From: Erysipelotrichaceae bacterium 66202529
GTDB lineage: Bacteria; Bacillota_I; Bacilli_A; Erysipelotrichales; Erysipelotrichaceae
DNA: 64,000 nucleotides
Direction: 5' to 3'
NCBI GenBank assembly: GCA_017161075.1
Contig: CP046174.1
Coordinates: 1,302,001 to 1,366,000 of the forward strand
Shown: positions 14,590 through 23,831 of the stretch, piece by piece
Layout of the letters: the number at the start of each line of letters is the position of its first letter
Numbering within the stretch: the stretch's first letter is position 1
Program-made: the position numbers and the translations under genes
The notes under the pieces: model-generated
Seen by the model: the letters and a program-made list of their open reading frames with translations, nothing else
What the model was told of the DNA's origin: nothing
Database searches by the model: none

Positions 14590-16674
14590 ATGAGAGACTA
14601 TCTGAGCCATGAGGTACGAAACGTAGTCGTACTGGGACATAGCGGTGTTGGAAAAACAGCCGTTATGGAAAGCATGCTGTATTATACAAAAGCAAGTGAC
14701 CGCTTTGGTGTGACCAGTGAGGGAAGCTCGCTGATCGATTATGATCCGGAAGAAATCCGCCGCGGGATTTCCGTTTATGCATCGCTTGTACCGATTGAGT
14801 GGAAGGACTGCAAAATCAATTTTATTGATACACCGGGATATGCAGATTTTATCCGTGGTGCGGAAGCAGGCATTGCGGTAGGTGACAGTGCGCTGATTGT
14901 TGTGGATGCGAAGGATGCTGTACAGCCTGGTACCATTAAGGCATGGGAGGCAGCACAGAAGCGCTCCATTCCAACCATCTTCTTTGTAAACAAGCTGGAT
15001 GAGGAAAATGCATCCTTTGATCAAGCGTATTCTGTATTGCGCGATACCTTTGGAAAAAGCGTTATCCCGTTTGAGGTTCCTATCATGGAAAATGGTAAGA
15101 CCATAGGCTCCGTAAATATTCTGCGTGATAAGGCCTGGTATTTTGAAGGTCCGCTGGCTGATCCAAACAAGGCGCAGCCGGTACCGGAGGATATGCAGGA
15201 TATCGTTGCCGAGTATAAGAATCAGATTGCAGAGGCTATCGCTATGAGTGACGATGAGCTGATGGAAAAATATTTCAGCGGTGAGGAATTTAGTGAAGCA
15301 GAGCTGACAAGAGGGGTTCGCCTCGGTGTACGAAATGGAGAAATCCGTCCAGTTTACAGTGGAAGTGCCACCCATAGTGTCGGTATTGAGCGCTTAATGG
15401 ATTTGATTGTGAAATACTTCCCTACGTATGGGGAAGCGGGAAGCGTAATGGTTACCGATGCGGAAAGCAACGAGCCGGTTATGCTGGAAACAAATGAGAA
15501 GGAAACACTATGCGCCCAGGTGTTCAAAACGGTTGTCGATCCGTTTGTCGGTCGTATCTCCTATATTAAGGTACTGACAGGGGTTATGAGCAGTGATTCC
15601 GTTGTTTATAATGCAACAAAGGAACAAAACGAAAAAATTTCAACGATATTCATTGTTAAGGGTAAGCATCAGACGGCCGTCGGAAAGCTGTTTACCGGTG
15701 ATATCGGTGCAGTAGTTAAGCTGCAGGTTACGCAGACCAACGATACCCTGTGTGAGAAGGGAAAACACTATCTTGTAGATCCTATCAAATTCTCAGAGCC
15801 GATGCTTGCTATGGCTGTCTTCCCGAATTCCAAGAATGATGAGGACAAAATGAGCAATGCACTTGCCAGAATGGTTGAGGAGGATCCGACGCTGCGCCTG
15901 GAAAACAACAAGGAAACCAAACAGACGGTTCTCTATGGAATCGGAGATCAGCATATTGACGTCGTATTAAACAAGCTGAAAAACAAATATAAGGTAGAGG
16001 TACGCCTGGAAACGCCGAAGGTGCCATATCATGAAACGATTCGTAAAACGGCTGTCGGTGAGGGACGTCATAAGAAGCAATCCGGCGGTCATGGACAATT
16101 CGGTCATGTATTTGTGGAATTTTCACCAAATCCGGATGAGGAAGAAATGGTATTTGAAGAAAAGGTATTCGGAGGAGCTGTACCGCGCCAGTATTTCCCG
16201 GCTGTGGAAACCGGACTTCGCGAGTGTATGCAGCATGGTCTGTTGGCTGGATACAAGGTTGTCAATATTAAGGCTACGCTGCTGGATGGCAAGTATCACG
16301 ATGTCGATTCCAGTGAAATGGCATTTAAGCTGGCTGCCCGTCTTTCCTATAAGGCAGGGATTCCGGAGGCAAAGCCGATTCTGCTGGAGCCGATCATGAA
16401 TGTGACAGTAAAGGTGCCGGATGAATTTACCGGAACGATCATCGGTGATTTCAATAAGCGCCGCGGGGCAATCATGGGAATGGATATGGTTGACGGCTAT
16501 CAGGAAATCACTGCACAGGTACCGTTGGCAGAGATTCAAAAATATCCAATTGAGCTGCGTGCAATGACACAGGGACGTGGTGTGTATTCACAAAGCTTTG
16601 ACCGCTATGAACCGGTTCCGTCCAATATCGCAGATGGAATCATTGCTCAGCATAAGAAGGAAACAGAAGAATAG
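14590..16674 (+). CDS. EF-G-like translation GTPase (EF-G2 type)
   Basis: A 694-residue paralogue of elongation factor G, with full domain length: G domain (P-loop GHSGVGKT at 16-23, DTPGYADF at 80-87, NKLD for guanine specificity), then domains II-V, with domain IV starting near the HETIRKTA segment. The switch II His of EF-G (DTPGHVDF) is Tyr here, as in other EF-G2-like proteins, so GTP hydrolysis may differ from that of true EF-G. It is not expected to be the housekeeping fusA, which normally sits in the str operon. It is coupled to the ankyrin gene and ends at a strong terminator. A role in ribosome rescue or stress is possible but unproven. Confidence 0.85.
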   Translation: MRDYLSHEVRNVVVLGHSGVGKTAVMESMLYYTKASDRFGVTSEGSSLIDYDPEEIRRGISVYASLVPIEWKDCKINFIDTPGYADFIRGAEAGIAVGDSALIVVDAKDAVQPGTIKAWEAAQKRSIPTIFFVNKLDEENASFDQAYSVLRDTFGKSVIPFEVPIMENGKTIGSVNILRDKAWYFEGPLADPNKAQPVPEDMQDIVAEYKNQIAEAIAMSDDELMEKYFSGEEFSEAELTRGVRLGVRNGEIRPVYSGSATHSVGIERLMDLIVKYFPTYGEAGSVMVTDAESNEPVMLETNEKETLCAQVFKTVVDPFVGRISYIKVLTGVMSSDSVVYNATKEQNEKISTIFIVKGKHQTAVGKLFTGDIGAVVKLQVTQTNDTLCEKGKHYLVDPIKFSEPMLAMAVFPNSKNDEDKMSNALARMVEEDPTLRLENNKETKQTVLYGIGDQHIDVVLNKLKNKYKVEVRLETPKVPYHETIRKTAVGEGRHKKQSGGHGQFGHVFVEFSPNPDEEEMVFEEKVFGGAVPRQYFPAVETGLRECMQHGLLAGYKVVNIKATLLDGKYHDVDSSEMAFKLAARLSYKAGIPEAKPILLEPIMNVTVKVPDEFTGTIIGDFNKRRGAIMGMDMVDGYQEITAQVPLAEIQKYPIELRAMTQGRGVYSQSFDRYEPVPSNIADGIIAQHKKETEE

Positions 16675-16680
16675 ACATAT

Positions 16681-16714
16681 ACGGGGATCTGGAATACCAG
16701 GTTCCCGTGTTTTA
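16681..16714 (+). terminator. Rho-independent terminator after EF-G-like gene
   Basis: ACGGGGATCTGG and CCAGGTTCCCGT pair with one mismatch around AATA, followed by GTTTTATT, seven bases after the stop codon. Confidence 0.85.
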
Positions 16715-16770
16715 TTGAACTGAGTCATGCAATACAGAAGACTGCAGGGTGTAGGAGATAAGGAGGCAGT

Positions 16771-17895
16771 ATGAAAACGAAAATTATAAATGCAAGGGTT
16801 ATATTGAATGCAAAACGTCAGATTTGTGAGAGGACCGTTATAATCAGCGATGGCTGTATTGAGTGCATATGCGATGAATCTGAATCCTCTGTGTGTGACC
16901 GGGTGATCGATGCTGGTGGCTTGTATTTATCGCCTGGTCTGATGGATACGCATACCCACGGCATCGGAGGCTTTGATTTTAATACCTGCGCGGCAGAGGA
17001 TATGGAAGAAATTATCCGTCTGGAGCAGGCAGAGGGGGTTACCGGCTTTCTCTCCAGCCTGGTTGTGGAAAATCATGAGGCGACAATGGAGCGTCTGCAT
17101 GTACTGGATTCTCTGGTTAAGGAGCCTTTTCTCGGTATCCATCTGGAGGGACCATATCTGAACAGGAAGCAGAAGGCTGTAATGAAGGAAGAATATTTGC
17201 GGTTGCCCGATTTTGAAGAATTTTCACAGTTTTTGAAGGCTTCTTCCCATATTGCATCTATGACGATAGCTTGCGAGCTTTTACATGCAGAGCAGTTAAT
17301 TGCCGAGGGAGCAGAGAAAGGCATTGTCATGAATATCGGGCACAGTATGGCAGATGCAAAGCAGGTGCTGCAAGCTCAAAACGCAGGTGCTAAGGGAATC
17401 ACGCATCTTTACAATGCAATGAGCCAGCATGAGCACCGCAATCCGGGGGTCGTGACAGGTGCAATGATTTCAACGCTGATGTGTGAACTGATTGCGGATG
17501 GGTTTCATGTGCATCCGGATGTGGTACATGCGACATATCGTGCGTTGGGAGATGACCGCATTATTTTAATCAGTGATGCTAACCCGTACAAGGCGGTAGC
17601 TGATGGAGAATATCCGTTTAGTGGAAAGGATATCATCATTCAAAACGGAAAAGCGACAGTGAAGGAAACCGGCCGCATTGCCGGCAGTACATTGGCGATG
17701 AATACAGCGCTGCGTAATATGTGTACGTTTACCGGCTGCAGTATGGAAAGTGCTGTGCGTATGGCTGCGTATAATCCGGCAAAGCTGTATGGCTGGAAAA
17801 AGGGGTCGATTGAGCCTGGCTATGATGCAGATTTAATTCTTATGGATGAGAATTTCTGTATCAAACAGGTATGGCAGAAAGCGTGCTTTCAGTAG
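16771..17895 (+). CDS. nagA: N-acetylglucosamine-6-phosphate deacetylase
   Basis: A 374-residue amidohydrolase that converts GlcNAc-6-phosphate to glucosamine-6-phosphate for amino-sugar use and cell-wall recycling. Metal and catalytic residues are visible: HTH at 61-63, Glu126 in HLEGPY, His191 in GHSMAD, His212 in THLYNAM, and catalytic Asp269 in ISDAN. GSTLAMN near the C-terminus is also conserved. Length is normal for the family. GGAGG lies 6 bases before ATG 16771. No nagB is adjacent, and no terminator was clear after it. Confidence 0.9.
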   Translation: MKTKIINARVILNAKRQICERTVIISDGCIECICDESESSVCDRVIDAGGLYLSPGLMDTHTHGIGGFDFNTCAAEDMEEIIRLEQAEGVTGFLSSLVVENHEATMERLHVLDSLVKEPFLGIHLEGPYLNRKQKAVMKEEYLRLPDFEEFSQFLKASSHIASMTIACELLHAEQLIAEGAEKGIVMNIGHSMADAKQVLQAQNAGAKGITHLYNAMSQHEHRNPGVVTGAMISTLMCELIADGFHVHPDVVHATYRALGDDRIILISDANPYKAVADGEYPFSGKDIIIQNGKATVKETGRIAGSTLAMNTALRNMCTFTGCSMESAVRMAAYNPAKLYGWKKGSIEPGYDADLILMDENFCIKQVWQKACFQ

Positions 17896-18040
17896 TCACA
17901 TAGCAGCTACGATAGAAGAGAAAGAGTGGGAAAGCATACCGCGATTGCGGATTGTACAGAAGTCACAAAGCCCTTATATATCATAGGATTTACATAGGAT
18001 ATCATATAGGCATCATACAATGGTTTATATAAAACAACTC

Positions 18041-18069
18041 TTGCAAAGTGACATTTTAAGAGCTATACT
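18041..18069 (+). promoter_or_regulatory. strong vegetative promoter
   Basis: TTGCAA (18041-18046) and TATACT (18064-18069) are exactly 17 bases apart. The transcript would start near 18076 and meet a terminator-like hairpin about 55 bases later. Confidence 0.6.
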
Positions 18070-18075
18070 ATAGTT

Positions 18076-18133
18076 GTATTCAAACGTATACCAATAGAGA
18101 TAACAGAAAGCAGGCTTAAAATCCTGCTTTTTT
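18076..18133 (+). ncRNA. possible short RNA or attenuated leader
   Basis: A good promoter is followed within 60 bases by AAAGCAGG-CTTAAAAT-CCTGCTTTTTT (18107-18133), a compact terminator. No ORF fits between. This could be a small RNA of about 57 bases or the attenuated leader of the surface-protein gene at 18289. No known RNA family was recognised. Confidence 0.35.
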
Positions 18134-18288
18134 AGACGTTATTTACGAAAAAAGTTAACTTTTTCATAAAAACCGCCCATTTTTTGAATATGCAGAAATG
18201 TATACGTTTAGAGATGGGAGGGGTAAGAAATATAAATTTTTAATGTTTAAATGTTATGGAAGATGGTAAAAGGAGGAATACATACTGT

Positions 18289-20538
18289 ATGAGAAAATTA
18301 GTAAAAGTACTTGCATCAGCTGCATTGTTAGCTGTATGCATAACACCAACCACGTTGTTTGCTGCTGAGACTGAAACAGCTAAGACAGTGGAAAAAGTCT
18401 CCAACGCTGTGGCTGAAATCAACGGCAAAGAATATGCGACATTGGCTGAGGCTATTCAGGAAGTAGAAAATGATCAGACAATCAAGATACTTGATAATAT
18501 GGATTTAACAGGTAATATAGATGTACATGACAAAGCGTTTATATTAGAATTAAATGGTAAAAATATAACTCAGGTATTAAATGAAACTATTAAAAATACT
18601 GCTGCACCATTACGGTTATATAACTCAAAATTAACTGTAAATGATAGCGTGGGGACAGGTTCAATCTTTGGACACCAATGCGCTGTAGGTGTATTTATCA
18701 ATTCAAAACTAATTCTGAATAACGGCACATTGAAGGGGTCTTGGTATGGTATTTCTGGTAACGGTTTAAATCAGAATGGAACCGAGATTACAATCAATGG
18801 CGGTAATGTTTTAAATAATGACCCTGATGGAACAGGAGCAGCTATCTATCATCCTCAAACAGGAACTATCACAATCAATGGTGGTATTATTCGTGGGGAT
18901 CTCGGAATTCAGCTATGCGCAGGAAATCTTTCTGTAGTAAGCATCAGTGGTGGAGTGATTGAAGGAACAGGGGAAGATGAGCGTTCAAGTAAAACCAGTG
19001 ATGGTGCAGTACCTGACGGTGCTGCTGTATCTGTTGTCAATAGAGCAGGCTACAGCTCTGTACCAAGTGTGACAATTACTGGTGGGGTTTTTAAATCTAC
19101 ACATAGTGAAGGACTTCTTGCATATACTTGGTCAAAAGATACAGCATCTGAATGGCTGGAAGCAAAAGATCATGTAAAGGTTTCAGGTGGTACCTTTGAT
19201 TCTGATCCATCTGCTTTTGTAGAGGATAACTATAGAGCATTTGCTTCTGACGGTAATTATACCGTAGCTCCATTAGCTTCTAAGGTTACTCTTTCTAACA
19301 CTGAATTAACAGTTGAAGAAGGACAGAGCAAAACACTAGTAGCTTCCTTAACCCCAACAGATACACTTGAAACAGTTTCCTGGTCATCAAGTGATGAAAA
19401 GATTGCTACCGTTAAAGACGGTAAGGTTACAGCAGTTGCTGCTGGAACTGCAACCATTACTGCAAAAACTGAAAGTGGCATTAAAGCTGAATGTAAGGTA
19501 ACTGTTACAAAGCCTGTAAAAGTGGAAGAATTGCCTTCTATTGATACCTCTAAACCGGTTGAGGAAGTTACTGTTGGTATAAGTGATGAAAAAGCAGGAG
19601 AAATTTTGAAAAATGTTGCTGATCAGATTGTATCAGGCACAAAGGACTTTGCTTCTACTGAAACTATCAAAGCAGTAGCTGAAGCGGTAAACAAAGGAGA
19701 AAGCATTACCGTTTCTACAGAAGTAAAAGAAGCAGATACGAATAAAGCAGAAATCAAAGCTGATGCTGAAAAAATTCAGAAGGAATTGAAAACATTAGTA
19801 TCAGAAGATAAAGCAAGCGCTTCTGTAGCAATGTATCTGGATATCAATGTATTGATTAAGACAGACACCCAGGTATTGGGTAATGTCACAAAATTGCCGC
19901 AAGAAGTAACCTTTATGATTGCTATTCCGGAAAAGCTGCAGGCAGAAGGAAGAGAATTCAAAGTTATGCGCGTACATAATGGCGAGGTTACCATGCTGGA
20001 TACTACCATGAATAAGGATGGTAGTGCACTAACGTTTGATACAAATCTTTTCTCTACGTATGCATTGGTATATGTAGATAAGAAAGCAGAAGAACCAACA
20101 CCAACACCGGATCCAAAACCGGAACCTACACCAAATCCTGATCCGACACCAAATCCGCAACCTACACCAGAACTAGAAACTACTGTATATAATGTAGTAT
20201 TCGTGGATATGAACGGTGCAGTTTTGAAAGTCGAAAAGGTGAATGCTAACGGTGCAGCTACAGCACCTGTTGCACCAGCTGTGGAAGGCTACCGTTTTGT
20301 GAAATGGGATACGGATTTCTCAAAGGTCACAAAAGATCTGTTAGTTAAGCCGGTATATGAAAAGGTTACAGCTACGGAAAAACCTACAGCTACACCGGAA
20401 AAACCGTCTAGTGATAAGAATACACCGGATACAGGAGATACGACAAGTGCAGGACTGTTTACAGCATTTGCGTTATTAGGACTAGTTTCCATGGGAATTA
20501 TTGCTGTACAGCGAAAAAGAAAACAGCTTATGAAATAA
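18289..20538 (+). CDS. large cell-wall anchored surface protein
   Basis: A 749-residue secreted protein. Residues 1-28 are a signal peptide ending near LFAAE. Residues about 40-325 look like a right-handed beta-helix with repeated GG-V and NG-TITINGG turns. Residues about 330-405 form a bacterial Ig-like (BIG2) domain (TLSNTELTVEEGQSKTL...SSDEKIATV...GTATITA). A middle alpha/beta region follows, then a linker of PTPDPKPEPTPNPDP type, an InlB-like B-repeat (YRFVKWDTDFSKVT) and the sorting signal TPDTGD, membrane helix and RKRK tail. A sortase should attach it to peptidoglycan. ATG 18289 has AGGAGG 12 bases upstream; an earlier ATG at 18256 lacks a site. Role: probably adhesion or glycan binding. 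Confidence 0.85.
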   Translation: MRKLVKVLASAALLAVCITPTTLFAAETETAKTVEKVSNAVAEINGKEYATLAEAIQEVENDQTIKILDNMDLTGNIDVHDKAFILELNGKNITQVLNETIKNTAAPLRLYNSKLTVNDSVGTGSIFGHQCAVGVFINSKLILNNGTLKGSWYGISGNGLNQNGTEITINGGNVLNNDPDGTGAAIYHPQTGTITINGGIIRGDLGIQLCAGNLSVVSISGGVIEGTGEDERSSKTSDGAVPDGAAVSVVNRAGYSSVPSVTITGGVFKSTHSEGLLAYTWSKDTASEWLEAKDHVKVSGGTFDSDPSAFVEDNYRAFASDGNYTVAPLASKVTLSNTELTVEEGQSKTLVASLTPTDTLETVSWSSSDEKIATVKDGKVTAVAAGTATITAKTESGIKAECKVTVTKPVKVEELPSIDTSKPVEEVTVGISDEKAGEILKNVADQIVSGTKDFASTETIKAVAEAVNKGESITVSTEVKEADTNKAEIKADAEKIQKELKTLVSEDKASASVAMYLDINVLIKTDTQVLGNVTKLPQEVTFMIAIPEKLQAEGREFKVMRVHNGEVTMLDTTMNKDGSALTFDTNLFSTYALVYVDKKAEEPTPTPDPKPEPTPNPDPTPNPQPTPELETTVYNVVFVDMNGAVLKVEKVNANGAATAPVAPAVEGYRFVKWDTDFSKVTKDLLVKPVYEKVTATEKPTATPEKPSSDKNTPDTGDTTSAGLFTAFALLGLVSMGIIAVQRKRKQLMK

Positions 20539-20541
20539 ACT

Positions 20542-20566
20542 AAAAACCGGAGCAATCCGGTTTTTA
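20542..20566. terminator. bidirectional terminator
   Basis: AAAAACCGG and CCGGTTTTT flank the loop AGCAAT. T-rich sides on both strands let it serve the surface-protein gene and the convergent gene ending at 20596. Confidence 0.85.
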
Positions 20567-20595
20567 TATGGTTATAATACGTAGTATTGCGAAAG

Positions 20596-21039
20596 CTACT
20601 GCTCCTTTAGATACCGTTCTACTTCATCAGCACGCAGTCTTCTTATTTCTGTATTTGGAAACTGCTCATAGGATGCTCTCTTGTAAACAGGCTGTAGGCT
20701 GGAACAGGTCTTGTCCTTGTTCCTTTGTAAAAATATGAGCAAATCGGCTTCTGCACGAAAAATTTTATAAGACTTTCTGCCGTTTTTGTCTGTTATTTCA
20801 TAAATACCACAGCTTGTATGCTCTGTGGCATCTGCACTGCGCAGATAGAGCTTTGCGACTTCCAATGTTGTAAAAGGGAAATTCCATCGCTGCAGACCGC
20901 TGCTTTTCGTTGCGTTCACACAGATACAGCGGCCACAGGTACCACATATGTACTGCAGATGGTTTTCCAGACATTCCCGTGGCTTTCGCAGAGGGGTTAT
21001 GCGACTGTGTTGGCTATAGCATTCGTTACATTCTTTCAT
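20596..21039 (-). CDS. hypothetical Cys-rich (zinc-ribbon-like) protein
   Basis: A 147-residue basic protein. Near the N-terminus it has CNECY and later CGTCGRCICV, giving two Cys pairs about 25 residues apart that could bind one zinc. The remaining part (KIFRAEADLLIFLQRNKDKTC) is not recognised. I chose ATG 21039, which has AGGAGG seven bases upstream, over an ATG 39 bases earlier. No partner gene is obvious; a DNA- or RNA-binding role is only a guess. Confidence 0.6.
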   Translation of the reverse strand: MKECNECYSQHSRITPLRKPRECLENHLQYICGTCGRCICVNATKSSGLQRWNFPFTTLEVAKLYLRSADATEHTSCGIYEITDKNGRKSYKIFRAEADLLIFLQRNKDKTCSSLQPVYKRASYEQFPNTEIRRLRADEVERYLKEQ

Positions 21040-21248
21040 GAGTATCCTCCTGGTCTTGTGAAAACTGCAGGCATCCAATTCAGAAACGCCTTTGTTTATG
21101 CAATAAGTATATACTATGACAGTGTGTCAGAGTCAAGAAAGTGCTTATGCCAAACAATAATAATTAAAGAATCCAATTCTGCTGTTCTTTAAAACTTTTG
21201 CAAAAATAACAGCAGGATATGCTACAATTAAAGCAGAGGTGAGCAAAC

Positions 21249-22211
21249 ATGAAAGAAATAAAAATTACAGATATCAAGGGGATTCAGGTTGGACAGGCTG
21301 AAAATGCGGAGGCAGGAACCGGATGCACCGTGATTTTATGCAAGGAGGGGGCAGTTGCCGGCGTGGATGTGCGTGGCGGCGGCCCTGCGACAAGAGAAAC
21401 AGATCTGCTTCATCCTATCAATATGGTTCAAAAAATACATGCAGTTATGCTTAGCGGAGGCAGTGCCTATGGGTTGGATGCAGCCAGCGGTGCTATGCAG
21501 TATCTCGAGGAGCACGATGCAGGCTTTGATATGCAGGTAGCGAAGGTTCCCATTGTCTGCGGTGCAAGCCTGTTTGATTTATCTGTTGGAAATGCACACA
21601 TACGGCCGGATAAGGAAATGGGATATGCGGCATGTGTGGATGCGGAAAATGATACGGTTTTGGAAGGCAATCATGGTGCTGGAACAGGAGCGAGTGTTGG
21701 TAAGCTGCTTGGCTTTGAACGGGCGATGAAAAGTGGTATCGGAACCTGCGGCATCCAGGTTGGCGATTTACAGGTTGCTGCAATCGTTGCCGTGAATGCA
21801 TGCGGAAATGTTGTGGATTATGAGACAAATGAACTGCTTGCCGGTGTTTATGATGCGAATAGTAACACCATGTTAAAGGCAGAGGATGTATTATTTCAAC
21901 AAATGGATGCCATGCGTAAGCTGCCGGAGGGAAATACGACAATCGGATGCATCGTTACCAACGCAAAGCTGGATAAGGCGCAGTGTACAAAAATCGCAGG
22001 AATAGCACACAACGGCTATGCAAGAGCCATTCATCCTGTACATACCATGAGTGATGGAGATTCTATTTTTGTATTGAGCAGCGGAGAGGTTGAAGTTATG
22101 GCAGATGCTGTCGGTATGCTGGCAACGGAAATGATGGCAAAAGCTATCAAACGCGCTGTTCTGCATGCGCAGAGTGCTTACGGACTACCTGCCCATCAGG
22201 ATATTGTATGA
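21249..22211 (+). CDS. P1-family (S58) peptidase
   Basis: A 320-residue Ntn-like self-processing hydrolase of the DmpA/NylC-related P1 family, which cleaves N-terminal residues, beta-peptides or cyclic/linear amides. GxxVGQAENAEAGTGCTVI, GVDVRGGGPATRETDLL, the LSGGSAYGLDAASG segment and GNHGAGTGASVGK are all family hallmarks. The predicted autocleavage site is Asn229-Thr230 in GNTTIG, followed by CIVTNAKL. There is no signal peptide. GAGGTG precedes ATG 21249. The stop overlaps the next gene by 4 bases. Confidence 0.85.
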   Translation: MKEIKITDIKGIQVGQAENAEAGTGCTVILCKEGAVAGVDVRGGGPATRETDLLHPINMVQKIHAVMLSGGSAYGLDAASGAMQYLEEHDAGFDMQVAKVPIVCGASLFDLSVGNAHIRPDKEMGYAACVDAENDTVLEGNHGAGTGASVGKLLGFERAMKSGIGTCGIQVGDLQVAAIVAVNACGNVVDYETNELLAGVYDANSNTMLKAEDVLFQQMDAMRKLPEGNTTIGCIVTNAKLDKAQCTKIAGIAHNGYARAIHPVHTMSDGDSIFVLSSGEVEVMADAVGMLATEMMAKAIKRAVLHAQSAYGLPAHQDIV

Positions 22212-22957
22212 AGATAACGTTTTATCATTGGGGCGTCCAGTGTCCAATCATTGTGGAAATGCTTGAGCTGTTTCACAAGGATAGGAAGGATATGGTAACC
22301 TGTATAGATTTTACAAAGCGTGAGGATGTCGCCTTACAGAAGCAGCTGTATTATCCGTTTCTCACCGTGTTTAATGATACCATCCCCTGGTACGGCCCGG
22401 TGAATGCAGAAATATTGGAAGCAGTTCGAAATAAAAAGCTAATAAAGGAGGAGCCGTTTTTACTATCGCAATCTAATCATGAGGCAAGAGGAGAGCTGAT
22501 TCCTCTGACAAAAGACACCATACAGCTGGCAGGGCAGGGCTGTACCTTGTGTGAACAGCATGGACAAATGGAGGAAAAAGCAGCGTTTCTTTGCTCCTGT
22601 GGCGTATCACGCTTTGGCTTACTGCATCGGATTGATGGAAATGTTGTGGGCGGTGTGGAATGGCTGCCGTCTTTAAAGGTTCCTTATCCGATACCTAGGG
22701 ATGCACATACTGCATTTCTAACATGCGTATATCATTCCAGTGAACAGGCAGATTATAAATCCTGGCCCTTGAAACAGCTGGAAGCAGAATTGAAAAAGAG
22801 CTATCAGCGAATACTTGTCATCAGTGATGAGCTTGGTACATTTCCCAATGGCCCTATGCAATGGTTTATAAATCACGGATATCGTGATCTGGGCTTGCTG
22901 CAGGAGCTAGAGGGCTACGCCCGTCTGCATCTGATGGAAAAGGTGTTAACGATATAG
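22208..22957 (+). CDS. YoaP/GNAT-related hypothetical protein
   Basis: A 249-residue protein coupled to the peptidase gene through ATGA. The N-terminal 80 residues resemble a thioredoxin-fold segment (MKITFYHWGVQCPIIVEML). The C-terminal half reads like an acetyltransferase-type fold (GNVVGGVEWLPS, FLTCVYHS, PNGPMQWFINHGYRDLG). Two Cys pairs, CTLCEQH and CSCG, lie in the middle. This resembles acetyltransferases with a YoaP-like extension, but I am not certain of the family. A terminator follows. Confidence 0.5.
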   Translation: MKITFYHWGVQCPIIVEMLELFHKDRKDMVTCIDFTKREDVALQKQLYYPFLTVFNDTIPWYGPVNAEILEAVRNKKLIKEEPFLLSQSNHEARGELIPLTKDTIQLAGQGCTLCEQHGQMEEKAAFLCSCGVSRFGLLHRIDGNVVGGVEWLPSLKVPYPIPRDAHTAFLTCVYHSSEQADYKSWPLKQLEAELKKSYQRILVISDELGTFPNGPMQWFINHGYRDLGLLQELEGYARLHLMEKVLTI

Positions 22958-22976
22958 GAATTCACTTTCTAAATAA

Positions 22977-23022
22977 AGGCAGTATCCTTTTTGTTTCATG
23001 CAATGGATACTGTCCTTTTTTT
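22977..23022 (+). terminator. Rho-independent terminator
   Basis: GGCAGTATCC and GGATACTGTCC pair around a 17-base loop and end in seven T residues, 20 bases after the preceding stop codon. Confidence 0.8.
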
Positions 23023-23127
23023 ACTTGTTGATTGCTGCATGAATAAGGTGTAGATTGAAAAAACAGATGCATCAGGTAAACAGAAGCATACGGGAATGAC
23101 AGTTGTATTGAGCGTCTGCTTGCGAAT

Positions 23128-23595
23128 TTACAGAGTAGAGGCGGTGTACATACGCGTTACTGTGCCGTCATTTTCTTTAATCATTGAAAAAAACTCCCAT
23201 CCGCAGGCTTCATAAAACCGGGTATGACTGGTAATTAAATAAAGTCGCGAAATATCATAGGAGCCGGCATCCTTTCGGATATAATCCAGCAGCCTTTTTG
23301 CCAGCCCCTTTCCCCGCCAGGTGGCTTCCACATACAACGCACAGATATTAGGCGTCAATTCCGTACACTCATGAAAATCGTTGGCGATCAAACCAGCACC
23401 TGCAATCACCGCTCCGCAAGTATCCACAAGCATGTACCAGCGCGGTAGTAAAGAGGTGCTGTCAATAGATGCCTGCATGCTTTCCTCATAGACAGATAAA
23501 GGGATGCCCCATTTTTCATGAAACCAAGTTGCGGCTGTATGCAGAAGGTGTGGCTGCTCCTGCAGAGTGATAATAGAAATATCGTTTGCATTCAT
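23128..23595 (-). CDS. GNAT-family N-acetyltransferase
   Basis: A 155-residue acetyltransferase. Residues 95-125 hold the acetyl-CoA-binding region: ICALYVEATWRGKGLAKRLLDYI, with the R/Q-x-x-G-x-A/G motif as RGKGLA. FYEACGWEFF near the C-terminus is the typical FYxxxGF motif. The substrate is unknown. ATG 23595 has AGGGAGG; an ATG 72 bases upstream is rejected. It is divergent from the ECF transporter gene. Confidence 0.82.
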   Translation of the reverse strand: MNANDISIITLQEQPHLLHTAATWFHEKWGIPLSVYEESMQASIDSTSLLPRWYMLVDTCGAVIAGAGLIANDFHECTELTPNICALYVEATWRGKGLAKRLLDYIRKDAGSYDISRLYLITSHTRFYEACGWEFFSMIKENDGTVTRMYTASTL

Positions 23596-23672
23596 TGAAA
23601 AACCTCCCTGTTTCAAAAACAGTATAGCATATAAAATGTAATCGGTATCATGTGAATTATTGCACAAATTGA

Positions 23673-23701
23673 TTGGCAGACATTGGGAATTGTATTATAA
23701 T
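23673..23701 (+). promoter_or_regulatory. promoter of ECF transporter S-component gene
   Basis: TTGGCA (23673-23678) and TATAAT (23696-23701) are 17 bases apart. The leader of about 125 bases before ATG 23832 showed no riboswitch that I could recognise. Confidence 0.65.
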
Positions 23702-23831
23702 AAAGGCGTCCTTCATATACAGAAGATATTTCTGCAGGATCCGCTTGTGACCTGTAAGAAATGGGACAATATGGATGGACATCTTTCGATAAACATCGCA
23801 TCTGTAAGAGAGCGAGAGTAGGAGGACACAT

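Noticed and set aside
14203..15375. Long minus-strand reading frame of 390 codons
   Set aside because: It lies opposite the ankyrin and EF-G-like genes, is rich in Cys/His of antisense type, has no ribosome binding site and no family resemblance.
23702..23831. Riboswitch in the leader of the ECF transporter gene
   Set aside because: I looked for TPP, folate and preQ1-type conserved boxes and could not match any; a covariance search would decide.
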